A stretch of DNA of 64,000 nucleotides, taken from the NCBI GenBank assembly GCA_902557415.1, contig CACEAA010000001.1:86001-150000 (forward strand), written 5' to 3'. A program made the translations under genes and the position numbers. Positions 9,748 through 22,400 of this stretch are shown one piece after another; positions within the stretch are counted from its first letter, which is position 1, and every line of letters begins with the position of its first letter. The notes beneath the pieces are model-generated. The model saw nothing but the letters and a program-made list of their open reading frames with translations, was not told the DNA's origin and made no database searches. Source of the DNA: an uncultured Pseudomonadota bacterium. GTDB lineage: Bacteria; Pseudomonadota; Gammaproteobacteria; Ga0077536.

Positions 9748-10914
9748 GTGCCCGGAAAAAACTTTTTGTTCGTACCAGGACCTACCAATATTCCAGAACG
9801 GATCCGTCGTGCTATGGATATACCGTTGGAAGACCATAGAGCGGCAGATTTCCCTGAATTTGCGTTACCATTATTTGAAGATTTGAAAAAGATATTTAGA
9901 ACTGAGCGAGGTCAGGTTTTCGTCTTCCCATCGTCCGGCACAGGTGGGTGGGAAGCCGCGATCACAAATACTCTTTCTCCTGGAGATAGAGTTTTACAAA
10001 GTAGATTTGGTCAATTTTCTCATCTTTGGGCGGAGTCCTGTCGAAAGTTAGGGATGGCGGTAGAGTTGATAGAAGCCCCTTGGGGCGAGGGTGTGCCCCT
10101 CGATGAGTATAGGCGGGTTTTGACTAATGATTCGACCCATTTAATTAAAATGGTGCTAGTTACGCACAATGAGACCGCGACGGGTGTTACTAGTGATTTA
10201 GCAGCTGTGCGTCGGTTACTGGATGAATTACAGCATCCTGCGCTTTTGGCTGTGGATGGTATTAGTTCAATAGGAAGTCTCGAGTTTAGAATGGATGAAT
10301 GGGGAGTTGATCTAGCTGTAAGTGGCTCCCAGAAAGGCCTGATGCTTCCTACCGGTCTAAGCATCATTTGCGTTAGTGAAAAAGCGCTGAAAATAAGTAA
10401 GACGGCTAAATCGCATAGATATTACTTTGATTTTTCTCAAATGAGTGCTGCGAATGCCGGTGGATGGTTCCCCTACACCCCAGCTATGACATTGCTGCGA
10501 GGTTTAAGAGAGTCTGTAAATATGCTGTTGGAGGAGGGGATGGAGAATGTCTACAAGAGACACGGGCGCTACGCTAAATCTGTCCGTGCGGCAGCAGCTG
10601 CATGGGGGCTAAACCTGTGCGCTAAGGATGAGGTTTTATATTCCGACACTGTGACTGCTATTTGTGTTCCTGAGGGCATAGACAGTAATGATGTCGTGAG
10701 AAATGCTTATAATCGTTACAACTTATCCTTGGGCGGAGGCTTGACCGAAGTGGCAGGGAAAGTTTTTAGGATTGGTCATCTCGGTGACATGAATGAGTTG
10801 ATGATACTTAGTGCTTTAGCTGGAACTGAAATGGCTCTGTGCGACTCCGGTATTGATATAAAATTAGGGAGCGGAGTAGGCGCTGCAGCAAGATTCCTTA
10901 GAGGCTCTTTATAA
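9748..10914 (+). CDS. sgaA: Serine-glyoxylate aminotransferase
   Basis: PLP class V aminotransferase of 388 residues, starting at GTG 9748 with a TAGGAGG site 10 nt upstream. The start NFLFVPGPTNIPERI, the loop PSSGTGGWEAA, the segment VTHNETATGVTSD, the PLP lysine K196 in SGSQKGLMLPTG, and the end VAGKVFRIGHLGDMNEL resemble the serine-glyoxylate aminotransferase of serine-cycle methylotrophs. That enzyme converts serine and glyoxylate to hydroxypyruvate and glycine. Alanine-glyoxylate or serine-pyruvate specificity cannot be excluded by eye. It lies 49 nt after purF, near a peroxiredoxin and the formate-THF ligase, which fits a one-carbon role (inference). Confidence 0.88.
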   Translation: MPGKNFLFVPGPTNIPERIRRAMDIPLEDHRAADFPEFALPLFEDLKKIFRTERGQVFVFPSSGTGGWEAAITNTLSPGDRVLQSRFGQFSHLWAESCRKLGMAVELIEAPWGEGVPLDEYRRVLTNDSTHLIKMVLVTHNETATGVTSDLAAVRRLLDELQHPALLAVDGISSIGSLEFRMDEWGVDLAVSGSQKGLMLPTGLSIICVSEKALKISKTAKSHRYYFDFSQMSAANAGGWFPYTPAMTLLRGLRESVNMLLEEGMENVYKRHGRYAKSVRAAAAAWGLNLCAKDEVLYSDTVTAICVPEGIDSNDVVRNAYNRYNLSLGGGLTEVAGKVFRIGHLGDMNELMILSALAGTEMALCDSGIDIKLGSGVGAAARFLRGSL

Positions 10915-11010
10915 TTTCGGGACGCGCTTTGATAAAAGAGAGGCTTCAAGGCGGAGAGGCTGTGTTACTATATTGTGCTTAAGACATTATTGTTAAACGT
11001 GGAGGTAATC

Positions 11011-11496
11011 GTGACTATACAAGTTGGAGATAAGATGCCTGAGGGGGCTTTTGGTGTAATGACTGCTGAAGGACCAGGGCAAGTAACAAGTGAAGAATTA
11101 TTTGCGGGAAAGAGAACTGTGCTTTTCGCAGTGCCGGGAGCATTTACGCCCGCCTGTTCAGCAAAACATTTACCAGGTTTTGTTGAAAAATCTGATGAAT
11201 TAAAGGCTAAGGGTGTTGATAACATCGCGTGTTTGTCCGTGAATGATGTCTTCGTTATGGGAGCATGGGGTAAAGATCAAGGTGCTGAAGGTAAAGTCAC
11301 ACTACTTGCTGATGGCAATGCGGATTATGTAACTGCTTTAGGTCTTCAGTTGGATGCAAGCGGATTTGGTATGGGAACGCGTGGTGAACGTTTTGCCGTG
11401 GTGGTTGACGATGGCGTAGTTACTCAGCTGCACCGAGAGGCTGCTGCGTCTGATGTTAAGGCAAGCTCAGCAGAAAACATACTGAATAATCTATAA
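11011..11496 (+). CDS. Peroxiredoxin of the Prx5 family
   Basis: A 161-residue thiol peroxidase. The start is GTG 11011 with GGAGG ten nt upstream; a longer frame from 10975 exists but adds residues that do not fit the family. The peroxidatic cysteine is C49 in the signature VPGAFTPACSAKHLPGF, and the later segment LQLDASGFGMGTRGERFAVVV is typical of Prx5 proteins that reduce peroxides using glutathione or thioredoxin. Only one other cysteine (in NIACLSV) is visible, and no fused glutaredoxin domain. A strong terminator follows, so this closes the transcription unit. Confidence 0.95.
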   Translation: MTIQVGDKMPEGAFGVMTAEGPGQVTSEELFAGKRTVLFAVPGAFTPACSAKHLPGFVEKSDELKAKGVDNIACLSVNDVFVMGAWGKDQGAEGKVTLLADGNADYVTALGLQLDASGFGMGTRGERFAVVVDDGVVTQLHREAAASDVKASSAENILNNL

Positions 11497-11505
11497 TTTC
11501 TTGGT

Positions 11506-11537
11506 AGGAACGTTACGGGAGTAGCGTTCCTCTCTTT
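11506..11537 (+). terminator. Intrinsic terminator after the peroxiredoxin gene
   Basis: Arms AGGAACGTTAC and GTAGCGTTCCT pair over 11 positions (one G-T) around a GGGA loop, followed by TCTCTTT. It lies 10 nt after the peroxiredoxin stop and before the convergent formate-THF ligase gene. The T-rich side is on the plus strand only, so it should act mainly for the plus-strand unit. Confidence 0.8.
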
Positions 11538-11582
11538 AGCGAAATAGCAGCTTACAGGGCTAGGGCAGTTGCGTATCTCGGA

Positions 11583-13256
11583 TTAGAATAGTCCGACTAT
11601 ATTTCCTTCGTCATCGATGTCTATTTTTTCAGCTGCGGGAACTTTAGGTAGACCAGGCATGGTCATCATATTGCCGGCAATAACTACTATGAAGCCTGCC
11701 CCAGCTGAGACTTTTGCGTCACTAATCTCTAGTACATGGTTTTTGGGTGCCCCCCTCGCTTCTGGGTTGCTAGAAAAAGACATCTGAGTCTTTGCTATGC
11801 AGACTGGAAAATCTGGAAATTGTTCTCCAAGCTCGTCAAGTTTTTTACGGATTTTGACAGGCGCCTTTACTTCTGAAGCACCATAGATTTTTGTAGCAAT
11901 TGCGTTAATCTTTTCCCAGAGGGGTAAATTTGTATGATAAATATAGGAGTGTTGATAAGGGCCTTTATCTAGGATGTCTTTTACCGTTTCGGCTAATTTT
12001 TCTGCTCCTTCGCCCCCTAACTCCCAGTGCTTTGAAAGTACGGAAGTGCCACCAATCGCTTGGATTAGTTCCTCCAATAAAGCTACCTCAGCGTCCGTAT
12101 CTTCGCTAAAGTGATTAATACAAATGATACAGGGTAATCCATATTCATTAGTGATGTTTTCATAGTGCTGCTTAAGGTTTACAAATCCCCGATTGATTGC
12201 TTCTAAATCTTCTTTGCCTAAGTGCTCTTTATCTACGGCACCATGGAATTTTAATGCTCGTATAGTAGCTACAAGTACAACTACTTGCGGTTTTAAATCA
12301 GCCGCACGACATTTTATATCAATAAATTTTTCAGCTCCTAAATCTGCTCCGAAGCCAGCTTCTGTTACTACATAGTCGGCAAGACCCAGTGCAGTTTCAG
12401 TTGCCGTTACTGTATTACAGCCGTGGGCAATATTTGCAAAAGGGCCACCATGCACGAATGCAATATTGTTTTCTAGTGTTTGGACTATGTTTGGGTTTAT
12501 CGCATCTTTCAGTAAAGCGGCCATAGCTCCTTGCGCATTTAAGTCAGACGCTGTAATGGCCTTATTTTCTTTCCTGGAGTAAGCTACTACGATTTTACCG
12601 AGCCGTATCTTTAAGTCCTTAATGGAGGTCGCGAGACAAAAGATAGCCATAATTTCCGAAGCTACTGTGATATCGAAGCCTCCTTCCCGCGGATAGCCAT
12701 TAGCTGCACCGCCTAGGCCCAAAACTATGTCTCTAACTGCTCTGTCGTTCATGTCGAGCACTCTCTTGAAAGTAATTGAGCGAGGGTCAATGTCTAACGC
12801 ATTATCATGATTTATATGGTTGTCAATTAAAGCCGACAGTAAATTATTTGCGCTAGTGATTGCATGAAAGTCTCCGGTAAAGTGCAGGTTTATGTCCTCC
12901 ATTGGCACGACTTGTGAATATCCTCCGCCAGCTGCCCCTCCTTTAATTCCAAAGCAAGGGCCCAATGACGGCTCTCTGAGACAAATTATTGTATTATGAC
13001 CTAGTCTATTTAAAGCATCTCCTAAGCCTACGGTTGTGGTGGTTTTGCCCTCACCGGCTGGAGTCGGACTCATCGCACTCACTAAAATTAGTCTTCCTTG
13101 TTGACTTTTTGGTTTTCTCTGTATGGAAGTTAAGGATAGCTTCGCCTTAAATTTGCCATAAGGTATGAGATGCTCCTCTTTGACATGGAGTCTTTTTATC
13201 GCCAGCTCTAATATTGGGATTTTATTGGCAGACTGCGCTATCTCTATATCTGACAT
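11583..13256 (-). CDS. fhs: Formate-tetrahydrofolate ligase
   Basis: ATP-dependent ligase making 10-formyl-THF from formate. The 557-residue protein matches family length. It starts at ATG 13256 (minus). The ATP loop [18 protein letters not shown] is at residues 65-82; other motifs are [65 protein letters not shown] and the C-terminal [16 protein letters not shown]. Many gammaproteobacteria rely on PurU/FolD instead, so Fhs points to active formate use; together with adhC-fghA, glyA and sgaA it suggests one-carbon oxidation or assimilation (inference). Convergent with the peroxiredoxin gene, divergent from pyrG. Confidence 0.98.
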   Translation of the reverse strand: MSDIEIAQSANKIPILELAIKRLHVKEEHLIPYGKFKAKLSLTSIQRKPKSQQGRLILVSAMSPTPAGEGKTTTTVGLGDALNRLGHNTIICLREPSLGPCFGIKGGAAGGGYSQVVPMEDINLHFTGDFHAITSANNLLSALIDNHINHDNALDIDPRSITFKRVLDMNDRAVRDIVLGLGGAANGYPREGGFDITVASEIMAIFCLATSIKDLKIRLGKIVVAYSRKENKAITASDLNAQGAMAALLKDAINPNIVQTLENNIAFVHGGPFANIAHGCNTVTATETALGLADYVVTEAGFGADLGAEKFIDIKCRAADLKPQVVVLVATIRALKFHGAVDKEHLGKEDLEAINRGFVNLKQHYENITNEYGLPCIICINHFSEDTDAEVALLEELIQAIGGTSVLSKHWELGGEGAEKLAETVKDILDKGPYQHSYIYHTNLPLWEKINAIATKIYGASEVKAPVKIRKKLDELGEQFPDFPVCIAKTQMSFSSNPEARGAPKNHVLEISDAKVSAGAGFIVVIAGNMMTMPGLPKVPAAEKIDIDDEGNIVGLF

Positions 13257-15189
<1,933 letters not shown>

Positions 15190-15206
15190 ACTATGAATAT
15201 TTTTCA

Positions 15207-16013
15207 GTGAAGTTATTTAATCAAACAATAGGACTTAAAAGTCCTTTCTTTTTAATTAGCGGTCCTTGTGTAATTGAAAGCGAGGAGTTAGTGCTCTCAG
15301 TTGCTGAAAAACTTAAGCATATTACTGATGATCTCGGTATCCTGCTCGTTTTTAAAGCTTCTTTTGATAAAGCAAATCGGACTTCACTAGGTAGTTATAG
15401 GGGACCTGGAATAGAGGAAGGATTAAGAATCCTAGAAAGAGTTAAAATTGATTTTGGCCTGAAAGTTCTAACTGATGTCCATGAGGATACTCCTTTAGAT
15501 GAAGTAAGTTCTGTAGTGGATGTTCTGCAGACTCCAGCGTTCCTTTGTAGGCAAACAAATTTCATACAGAAAGTTGCTAGCCAGAAAAAGCCTGTCAATA
15601 TAAAAAAAGCTCAATTCCTTGCGCCATGGGACATGGTTAATGTTGTAGAAAAAGCTCAAGCTACTGGTAATTGCCAGATTATGGTTTGCGAGCGCGGAAC
15701 GTCGTTTGGTTACAATTACTTAGTTTCAGATATGCGTAGTTTAGTCATAATGCGGGAGACAAAATGTCCTGTGGTCTTTGATGCTACTCACTCTGTCCAA
15801 TTGCCCGGAGGGGGTGGTGTAGTTTCGGGTGGACAAAGCGAGTTTGTGCCCACCTTAGCGCGGTCCGCAGTTGCTGCCGGAGTTTCTGGAATTTTTATGG
15901 AAACTCATCCTGAGCCAGAAAAGGCTCTGAGCGATGGTCCCAATTCGTTACCCCTAAGAGACATGAGGGCATTGTTAGAAACGTTAAAAAATATTGATAC
16001 TACAATTAAATAA
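15207..16013 (+). CDS. kdsA: 3-deoxy-D-manno-octulosonate 8-phosphate synthase
   Basis: Condenses PEP with arabinose 5-phosphate to Kdo-8-phosphate for lipid A-core synthesis, so the organism makes LPS. GTG 15207 gives 268 residues beginning [11 protein letters not shown], the expected length; the frame extends upstream into pyrG but that part does not resemble KdsA. Motifs: [72 protein letters not shown] and [19 protein letters not shown]. No good ribosome binding site precedes the GTG, which lies 17 nt after the pyrG stop. The sequence begins with GPC rather than the GGMNVLE form of enteric KdsA. Confidence 0.96.
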   Translation: MKLFNQTIGLKSPFFLISGPCVIESEELVLSVAEKLKHITDDLGILLVFKASFDKANRTSLGSYRGPGIEEGLRILERVKIDFGLKVLTDVHEDTPLDEVSSVVDVLQTPAFLCRQTNFIQKVASQKKPVNIKKAQFLAPWDMVNVVEKAQATGNCQIMVCERGTSFGYNYLVSDMRSLVIMRETKCPVVFDATHSVQLPGGGGVVSGGQSEFVPTLARSAVAAGVSGIFMETHPEPEKALSDGPNSLPLRDMRALLETLKNIDTTIK

Positions 16014-16052
16014 ATATATAAATTTCTGATTAGTTTAGGACTATTTAAAATA

Positions 16053-17345
16053 ATGACGAAAATTAAAAACGTAAATGCTTTGGAAGTGCTAGATTCGAGA
16101 GGGAACCCTACGGTCAGGGCAGAAATTTTAACCGATGAAGGCAATATAGGTTCTGCAATGGTTCCGTCTGGTGCTTCTACTGGAGAGCGGGAAGCTTTGG
16201 AAATGAGGGATGGCGACCGACAACGATACCTGGGGAAAGGGGTCCGAAACGCGGTAGAAAATATTAGAAATCGCATAGCGAAAAAGTTAATTGGGCAGGA
16301 GGTAGGTAATCAAGAAAATATTGATCAAATGATGATTGATATCGACGGGACACCTAATAAGTCTGGGCTAGGAGCGAACGCCATGCTAGCGGTCTCAATG
16401 GCTGCGGCGCACGCTGCGTCGGCTGATAGGGGCGAATTTTTATTCCGGTATCTCCGGAAAAGTAATGATTATCTAATGCCAGTACCGTTAATGAATGTAA
16501 TTAATGGTGGGATGCACGCTAATAACAATATTGATTTTCAGGAGTTTATGATAGTACCTGCGGGAGCACCTACTTTCAGAGAGGCGGTAAGGTATGGTAC
16601 GGAGGTATTCCATACTTTAAAAGCTTTGCTAGAAAAGCAGGGTCTCAGTACCGCAGTAGGCGATGAAGGAGGGTTTGCTCCTAGTCTCGACTCCAATGAA
16701 GCGGCATTGAGATTAATCGTTGAGGCTATTGAAACTGCCGGGTATAGCGTTGGCCAAGATATTTTCCTCGGGTTAGATGTCGCGAGCTCCGAGTTTTATC
16801 GTGATGGTGAATACCGTTTGCAATCTGAAGATAAAAGTCTAGGTTCCGATGAGATGACCGATCTACTGGCCTCTTGGTGCGATCGCTACCCAATCATAAC
16901 GATAGAAGATGGTATGGACCAAAACGATTGGGAAGGTTGGAGGACTTTAACAGAAAAGCTTGGTGAAAAAGTTCAGCTTGTGGGAGATGATTTATTTGTG
17001 ACAGATACTAATATTTTACAAAAAGGTATAGATAATAGCGTAGGTAACTCAATATTAATAAAAGTAAATCAGATTGGCACGTTGACTGAAACTTTTGACG
17101 CAATCGAGTTGGCTCAGGAGAATAATTTTACTGCCGTTGTCTCTCACCGTTCTGGAGAAACTGAGGATACCACTATTGCTGATATTGCAGTCGCTTACAG
17201 CGCGGGCCAAATCAAAACGGGTTCCATGTCTCGCTCAGATAGGATAGCGAAATATAATAGACTATTACTTATTGAAAACGAACTTCAAGCTGGCGCTGTA
17301 TATCCAGGTCTTGAGGCCTTTTCGAGTCTTAAGAATATTCAGTAG
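16053..17345 (+). CDS. eno: Enolase
   Basis: Interconverts 2-phosphoglycerate and PEP; supplies PEP to KdsA and AroA. The 430-residue protein starts at ATG 16053. Visible motifs: [39 protein letters not shown], metal and catalytic segments [15 protein letters not shown] and [23 protein letters not shown] with the catalytic lysine, and the C-terminal [14 protein letters not shown] signature. Followed closely by ftsB as in most gammaproteobacteria. Confidence 0.98.
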   Translation: MTKIKNVNALEVLDSRGNPTVRAEILTDEGNIGSAMVPSGASTGEREALEMRDGDRQRYLGKGVRNAVENIRNRIAKKLIGQEVGNQENIDQMMIDIDGTPNKSGLGANAMLAVSMAAAHAASADRGEFLFRYLRKSNDYLMPVPLMNVINGGMHANNNIDFQEFMIVPAGAPTFREAVRYGTEVFHTLKALLEKQGLSTAVGDEGGFAPSLDSNEAALRLIVEAIETAGYSVGQDIFLGLDVASSEFYRDGEYRLQSEDKSLGSDEMTDLLASWCDRYPIITIEDGMDQNDWEGWRTLTEKLGEKVQLVGDDLFVTDTNILQKGIDNSVGNSILIKVNQIGTLTETFDAIELAQENNFTAVVSHRSGETEDTTIADIAVAYSAGQIKTGSMSRSDRIAKYNRLLLIENELQAGAVYPGLEAFSSLKNIQ

Positions 17346-17352
17346 TATAGTT

Positions 17353-17673
17353 TTGAAATTTCTAACCATCTTTCTTGTTGTCGTTTTTTCTTATTTGCAA
17401 TACGCATTTTGGTTTAAGAGTGGTGGTGTTGCTGACGCTAAGATCTTAATGTTGAAGATAGAAGAAAAAGAGAGAGAAATTAATAATATAAACATAGGTA
17501 ATCGGCGTCTCATTGCTGAAGTAAAAGATTTAGAGGATGGGCTGGACGCGGTAGAAGAAAGGGCAAGAAGTTTGATCGGTATGATAAAGGAGGATGAGGT
17601 GTTTCTGCGAATAAACCCAGCTAATGCTAATTCGAATTATCCTCGAGCTACATTATTAGATAATGGACGATAA
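17353..17673 (+). CDS. ftsB: Cell division protein FtsB
   Basis: A 106-residue bitopic divisome protein of the FtsQLB complex. TTG 17353, seven nt after eno, gives MKFLTIFLVVVFSYLQYAFWF, the expected short N-terminus and membrane span; the longer frame beginning inside eno is not conserved. After the span come GGVADAKILMLKIEEKEREI and a heptad-rich coiled coil to about residue 75, then EERARSLIGMIKEDEVFLRI, the family's C-terminal motif. Its eno-ftsB-ispD position supports the call. Confidence 0.93.
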   Translation: MKFLTIFLVVVFSYLQYAFWFKSGGVADAKILMLKIEEKEREINNINIGNRRLIAEVKDLEDGLDAVEERARSLIGMIKEDEVFLRINPANANSNYPRATLLDNGR

Positions 17674-17688
17674 ACTGAGTACTAAATA

Positions 17689-18411
17689 ATGGTGCTTAAG
17701 AATGACGGGGATATTTTTGCTTTAATTCCAGCCGCAGGTGTAGGAACCCGAATGGGTGGTGAGGTGCCCAAGCAATATTTGTCAGTTTTGGGAAAGACAA
17801 TATTAGAACATACCCTCACCGTGCTCGTGAACAATAATAAAATAAAGCGACTTATAGTAGCGGTAGCTGAGGAGGATCAGTTGTTCTCTAGTTTGCCGTC
17901 ATCAATTTTAGAGAAATGCACAATCGTTAACGGAGGGACTGAGCGGCGTGACTCCGTAATGGCAGGTCTAAATTATTTGAGGCAATTTGAGCCTGACTGC
18001 TCGTGGGTTCTCGTTCATGACGCTGCAAGACCGTGCGTCCAACATTATGACATTGACAATTTAATTGAATCAGTTAAAGGGCATCCGGTTGGTGGTTTGT
18101 TAGCGACACCTGTATTAGATACTTTAAAAGAGTGTGCTGAATCGAGTATTGTGAAAAAAACAGTTGATAGGTCAAATTTGTGGCGCGCTTTAACTCCTCA
18201 AATGTTTAGACTGACCGTGCTACAAAAAGCGTTAACTGAGTCTATTAACAACGGCGTGATAGTGACAGATGAGTCGCAAGCTATTGAACGGGCTGGATTT
18301 AGCGCTATGTTGATTGAAGGGAGCGGCCAAAATATAAAGGTAACGCGACCAGAAGATCTTTGGTTAGCTGAGGCTATTCTTTCTCACTACAAAAGTATAG
18401 AGGAGAATTGA
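17689..18411 (+). CDS. ispD: 2-C-methyl-D-erythritol 4-phosphate cytidylyltransferase
   Basis: Third step of the MEP isoprenoid pathway, coupling MEP to CTP. The 240-residue protein starts at ATG 17689. The nucleotide-binding loop is PAAGVGTRMGGEVPKQY (residues 14-30), followed by GGTERRDSVMAGL, VLVHDAARPC, LWRALTPQMF and TDESQAIERAGF with the C-terminal IKVTRPEDL. It ends at or next to the start of ispF, which catalyses the step after next. Confidence 0.97.
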   Translation: MVLKNDGDIFALIPAAGVGTRMGGEVPKQYLSVLGKTILEHTLTVLVNNNKIKRLIVAVAEEDQLFSSLPSSILEKCTIVNGGTERRDSVMAGLNYLRQFEPDCSWVLVHDAARPCVQHYDIDNLIESVKGHPVGGLLATPVLDTLKECAESSIVKKTVDRSNLWRALTPQMFRLTVLQKALTESINNGVIVTDESQAIERAGFSAMLIEGSGQNIKVTRPEDLWLAEAILSHYKSIEEN

Positions 18412-18416
18412 AGAAA

Positions 18417-18887
18417 ATGAGAATAGGGCATGGATATGATGTACACAAATTACAATCAGGAGATCATGTTTTTCTAGGAGGAGTTAAAATTCCTTTTCAG
18501 CAAAGTTTGATTGCTCATTCTGATGGCGATGTGTTACTACATTCAATCTGCGACGCTATTTTGGGTGCGGCAGGTTTGGGCGATATTGGCAGAAATTTTC
18601 CGGATACAGATCAGCAATATGCTGAAATCAGCAGCCGGTTGCTCTTGGTGAAAGTAGGCGATCTGGCAGGCCTAAAGGGATTTTCAATATCAAATATTGA
18701 TGCGACAGTTATTTGCGAGGGTCCAAAAATAGCTCCTTTTACCGCTCAAATGATTGAGAATATTGCAAACGATTTGAAAATTGATAGTACCAGAATAAAT
18801 ATAAAGGGTACGACTACGGAAAGATTAGGCTTTCTAGGGCGAGGTGAAGGAATTGCTGCAGTCGCTGTTTGTATTTTAGATGAATAA
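18417..18887 (+). CDS. ispF: 2-C-methyl-D-erythritol 2,4-cyclodiphosphate synthase
   Basis: Closes the cyclodiphosphate ring in the MEP pathway. ATG 18417 gives MRIGHGYDVHKL, the standard start; a TTG at 18408 overlaps ispD by 4 nt and would add three residues. Metal ligands are visible in GYDVH and in HSDGDVLLHSICDAILGAAGLGDIG; later IKGTTTERLGFLGRGEGIAA. About 156 residues, normal size. Its stop is only 4 nt from the stop of the convergent smr gene. Confidence 0.97.
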   Translation: MRIGHGYDVHKLQSGDHVFLGGVKIPFQQSLIAHSDGDVLLHSICDAILGAAGLGDIGRNFPDTDQQYAEISSRLLLVKVGDLAGLKGFSISNIDATVICEGPKIAPFTAQMIENIANDLKIDSTRINIKGTTTERLGFLGRGEGIAAVAVCILDE

Positions 18888-18891
18888 GACC

Positions 18892-19431
18892 TTAGGGAGT
18901 CCTTGCTCCTCGTAACAAAACATATGTAGCTCCGTCTGCCCCTAAGCTTTTTGGAGCCTGGGTGAATGCTAAGACTCTCTCGTCTTGGCTAAGCCAGTTA
19001 CGCACATTTGGTCGGAGTACAGACTTAGCACTCCGAGAGTTTAGGCCCTTCCCGTGAATAATAAGGACGCAAATAGCTTTTTGTTCCTGCGCTGTATTCA
19101 GAAAATGAGAGAGGCACACCCGTGCCTCTGATAGCCGCAGTCCGTGCAAGTCTAATTCTCGATTTATCGGATAAGTACCGCGCTTCAGTCGCCGCGTTAC
19201 TCTATCTTGGACTCCAGGCTTTTTGTAGTCTAGTAGTTCGGCCGCGGGTAGATAATCGTCCCAACCTACAGCCTCATCGTTAGGAAAACGTCTTTTTACT
19301 TTAGATTGTCTGATTTTTTTTATCTGGATTTGGTTAACAAGTTTTTTGTATGGCACCACTCCTTGGATAAGTTCGGCGAAGCTCTCGTCCCCATTTATTT
19401 GATGGTGCGTTGTTTTGTTATTCTTACTCAT
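18892..19431 (-). CDS. Smr-domain protein
   Basis: A 179-residue protein with an N-terminal basic, charged region and a C-terminal Smr domain: LDLHGLRLSEARVCLSHFL, then LIIHGKGLNSR and GADGATYVLLR. Standalone Smr proteins (SmrA/SmrB type) are nucleases or RNA-processing factors; SmrB cleaves mRNA at collided ribosomes. The N-terminal extension of about 90 residues resembles YfcN/SmrB-type proteins, but paralogue assignment by eye is uncertain. It lies 13 nt after purL and looks like the last gene of the aldo/keto reductase-purB-purL-smr unit. Confidence 0.85.
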   Translation of the reverse strand: MSKNNKTTHHQINGDESFAELIQGVVPYKKLVNQIQIKKIRQSKVKRRFPNDEAVGWDDYLPAAELLDYKKPGVQDRVTRRLKRGTYPINRELDLHGLRLSEARVCLSHFLNTAQEQKAICVLIIHGKGLNSRSAKSVLRPNVRNWLSQDERVLAFTQAPKSLGADGATYVLLRGARTP

Positions 19432-19444
19432 ACGGAATCTGAAT

Positions 19445-22400
19445 CTAGTTTTGGACCCACCGTTTTGCGTTATGGAAGATTTCCATCCAGACGCTTTCGG
19501 TAGGGCTATTGAGTGCGCTCTTCCAAGAAAGTTGTTGGTTAAGAAAAACTCGCTCGGGGTGTGGCATCATTAAAGTTACTCTACCGTCATCCGAGGTGAC
19601 ACCAGCCACTCCTTCGGTAGATCCATTTGGATTAGCTGGATATTTTTGAGTGACATTTCCAAGATTATTAACATACTGCATACAGAATTTAGTTTCCTGA
19701 GTAGGTTCAGGATAATCTGCTCTACCTTCGCCGTGTGCTATTGATATAGGGGCTATTAATCCTATTAAATCCTTAAAAAAAATCGAGGGGGATTCAGAAA
19801 TTTTCACCATACTTAGTCTAGCTTCGAATTGCTCGGAACGATTTTTTTTGAAATAAGGCCAGTGTGAGGCGCCTGGTATGATATCTCTCAAGCTCGAAAG
19901 CATTTGACATCCATTACAAACGCCAAGGGTAAATGTGTCCTGTCTCGAAAAAAAATCTGAAAACGCTTTGGCCACAGATTTATTATACCGAACCGCGCTC
20001 GCCCAACCTCTACCTGCTCCGAGGACATCGCCGTAAGAAAAACCACCGCAGACGGCGAGGCCGACTATATTTTCAAGAGAAACTGAACCACTCATTATAT
20101 CTGACATATGCACGTCTCGGGCTTCAAAGCCCGCATACTTGAAGGCAGCGGCCATTTCAGTAAATCCATTTATTCCTTGTTCTCTGAGGATTGCGACATG
20201 AGGCCGTTTCCCTGTCTTTTTAGTATTTATTTTTCTTCTCGCAGGCGGGGGCATTTTTTTGACGCTCATACCGGGATCGGTGAAGTCAAGGATACTTTGC
20301 AACTCTTCATTGGCAGTGCTTGGGTTGTCCCGGATAGATTGAATTGCATGAGTAGTTAAGCTAAAAGACCGTAATAAGCTTTGCAGTGAATTTTCGAGAA
20401 TTACTTTGCCGTCAGAAAATATTTTGATGTCACTCTCTTTGCAGGTGGTAGCGACAATATGGATATGCTCTCTGAGACTTCTGTATTGAGAAAAATAGTC
20501 GAGGACAAAATGTTTGTTAGCTTCTTTAATTTGTATAACTGCGCCCAATTCCTCAGAGAATAGAATTCCCATCGGATTTTTAGATTTCGGAAGGCTGACA
20601 TTAAGGCCACAACGACTTGCGAAGGCCATTTCTAAAAGTGTTACGATAAGTCCGCCATCTGATCTGTCGTGATAGGCTTGCAAATAGCCATTCTCGTTTA
20701 AAAGCTGTACCGCTGTAAAAAAATCTCTAATAGCTTGTGGATCATCTGCATCAGGACACTCGCCAAATTCTTGGTTCCTGGTTTGCGCAAGGATTGAAGC
20801 TCCGAGACGGTTCTTGCCTTTGCCTAAGTCAATCAAAATCAGGACAGATTCATTTTCGATATCCAGTTCAGGGGTCAAGGTTTTATTCACATCGATAACG
20901 GGTGCGAAGGCCGAGACTACCAGTGATAATGGTGAAATATTTTCGTATTTGGATTTATGGTCTTTCCAATTAGACTTCATTGACATGGAATCTTTCCCTA
21001 CTGGTATGTTTATACCTAGCGCGGGGCAGAACTCCATTCCCACTGACTGAACTGCCTCATAGAGATTGCTGGTTTCATCTAGACTGCCTTCCGCGCACAT
21101 CCAGTTAGCAGAAAGTACAACGTCAGAGAGGTCCATAATACGAGAAGCTGCAATATTAGTTAACGACTCGCCAACTGCCATGCGAGCAGAGGCGCCCGCG
21201 CTTAGAATAGCGGTCGGTGACCGTTCTCCTACAGCCATAGCTTCGCCGACAATATTTTTGAAACCAGTTGCTGTGACAGCACAGTCTGCTACAGGTACCT
21301 GCCATGGACCTACCATTTGATCTCGCACCGTGAGACCACCTACCGTTCGGTCACCTATAGTTATCAGAAAGCGTTTGTCACCCACACTAGGAAAGCGCAA
21401 AACTTCGTGCAATGATTTTTCTACATCAAAAGCATTCGTAAAATTTTTAGGCTTTGACGGTATCTTGGGTGCGAAATCTCTAATTAATTTGGGAGAGCTA
21501 CCAAATAAGAGTTCCATAGGTATATCGATCGGGTTGGTACATAGAAGAGAGTCCCTTAAAATTAATTGTCTTTCTTCAGTAACGCGCCCGATGACTGCGA
21601 ATGGACACCTTTCTCGTAGACAGATATTTGCAAAACTTTCTAATTCCTCGTCCGAGATCGCTAACACATAACGTTCCTGTGACTCGTTACACCATATTTC
21701 CAATGGCGATAAACCACTTTCCGCACTTGGTATATTCCGTAGCTCAATGATTCCGCCCCGATTGCTATCGTTTAATAGTTCGGGTACAGCGTTGGATAGC
21801 CCTCCTGCTCCTACATCGTGAATCATTTGGATTGGGTTTTTTTCATTGTCAGAGTAACAGGCATCGATGACTTGCTGGCATCGTCGTTGCATTTCTGCAT
21901 TGCCTCTCTGTACGGATGCAAATTCTAATTGTTGATCGATGGCGCCAGCATCGACGGATGAAGCAGCCCCACCTCCGAGACCAATAAGCATAGCGGGCCC
22001 ACCTAGCACTATTACTTTACTTCCAGTTTCTATTTTAAGCTTTTGAATATCTTTTTCTCTGATACTTCCCAAACCTCCTGCTAGCATTATGGGCTTGTCA
22101 AATCCCCTAGTGAGACTGTCGCTGACTCTTTTTTCGAAGCTTCGAAAAAAGCCACATAAAGCTGGCCGACCGAATTCATTGTTAAATGTTGCGGCCCCAA
22201 CTGGTCCATCAAGCATAATATCTAGCGCGCTTGCTAGTCGCGGATTTAAAGGTCTTTTGATTTCCCAAGGCGCATCAAAACCAGGGATTCTTAGATGAGA
22301 AACGGAAAATCCTGTAAGTCCTGCTTTTGGTCTCGCGCCACGACCAGTCGCCCCTTCATCACGAATTTCTCCCCCCGAACCGGTAGCAGCACCAGGAAAG

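Noticed and set aside
10975-11010. Longer start for the peroxiredoxin at GTG 10975
   Set aside because: The extra residues are not family-like and the GTG at 11011 has a GGAGG at proper distance.
12193-12375. Open frame opposite fhs
   Set aside because: It lies antisense to a highly conserved coding region and has no independent signals, as do the other opposite-strand frames in gyrA, rpsA, purL and mfd.
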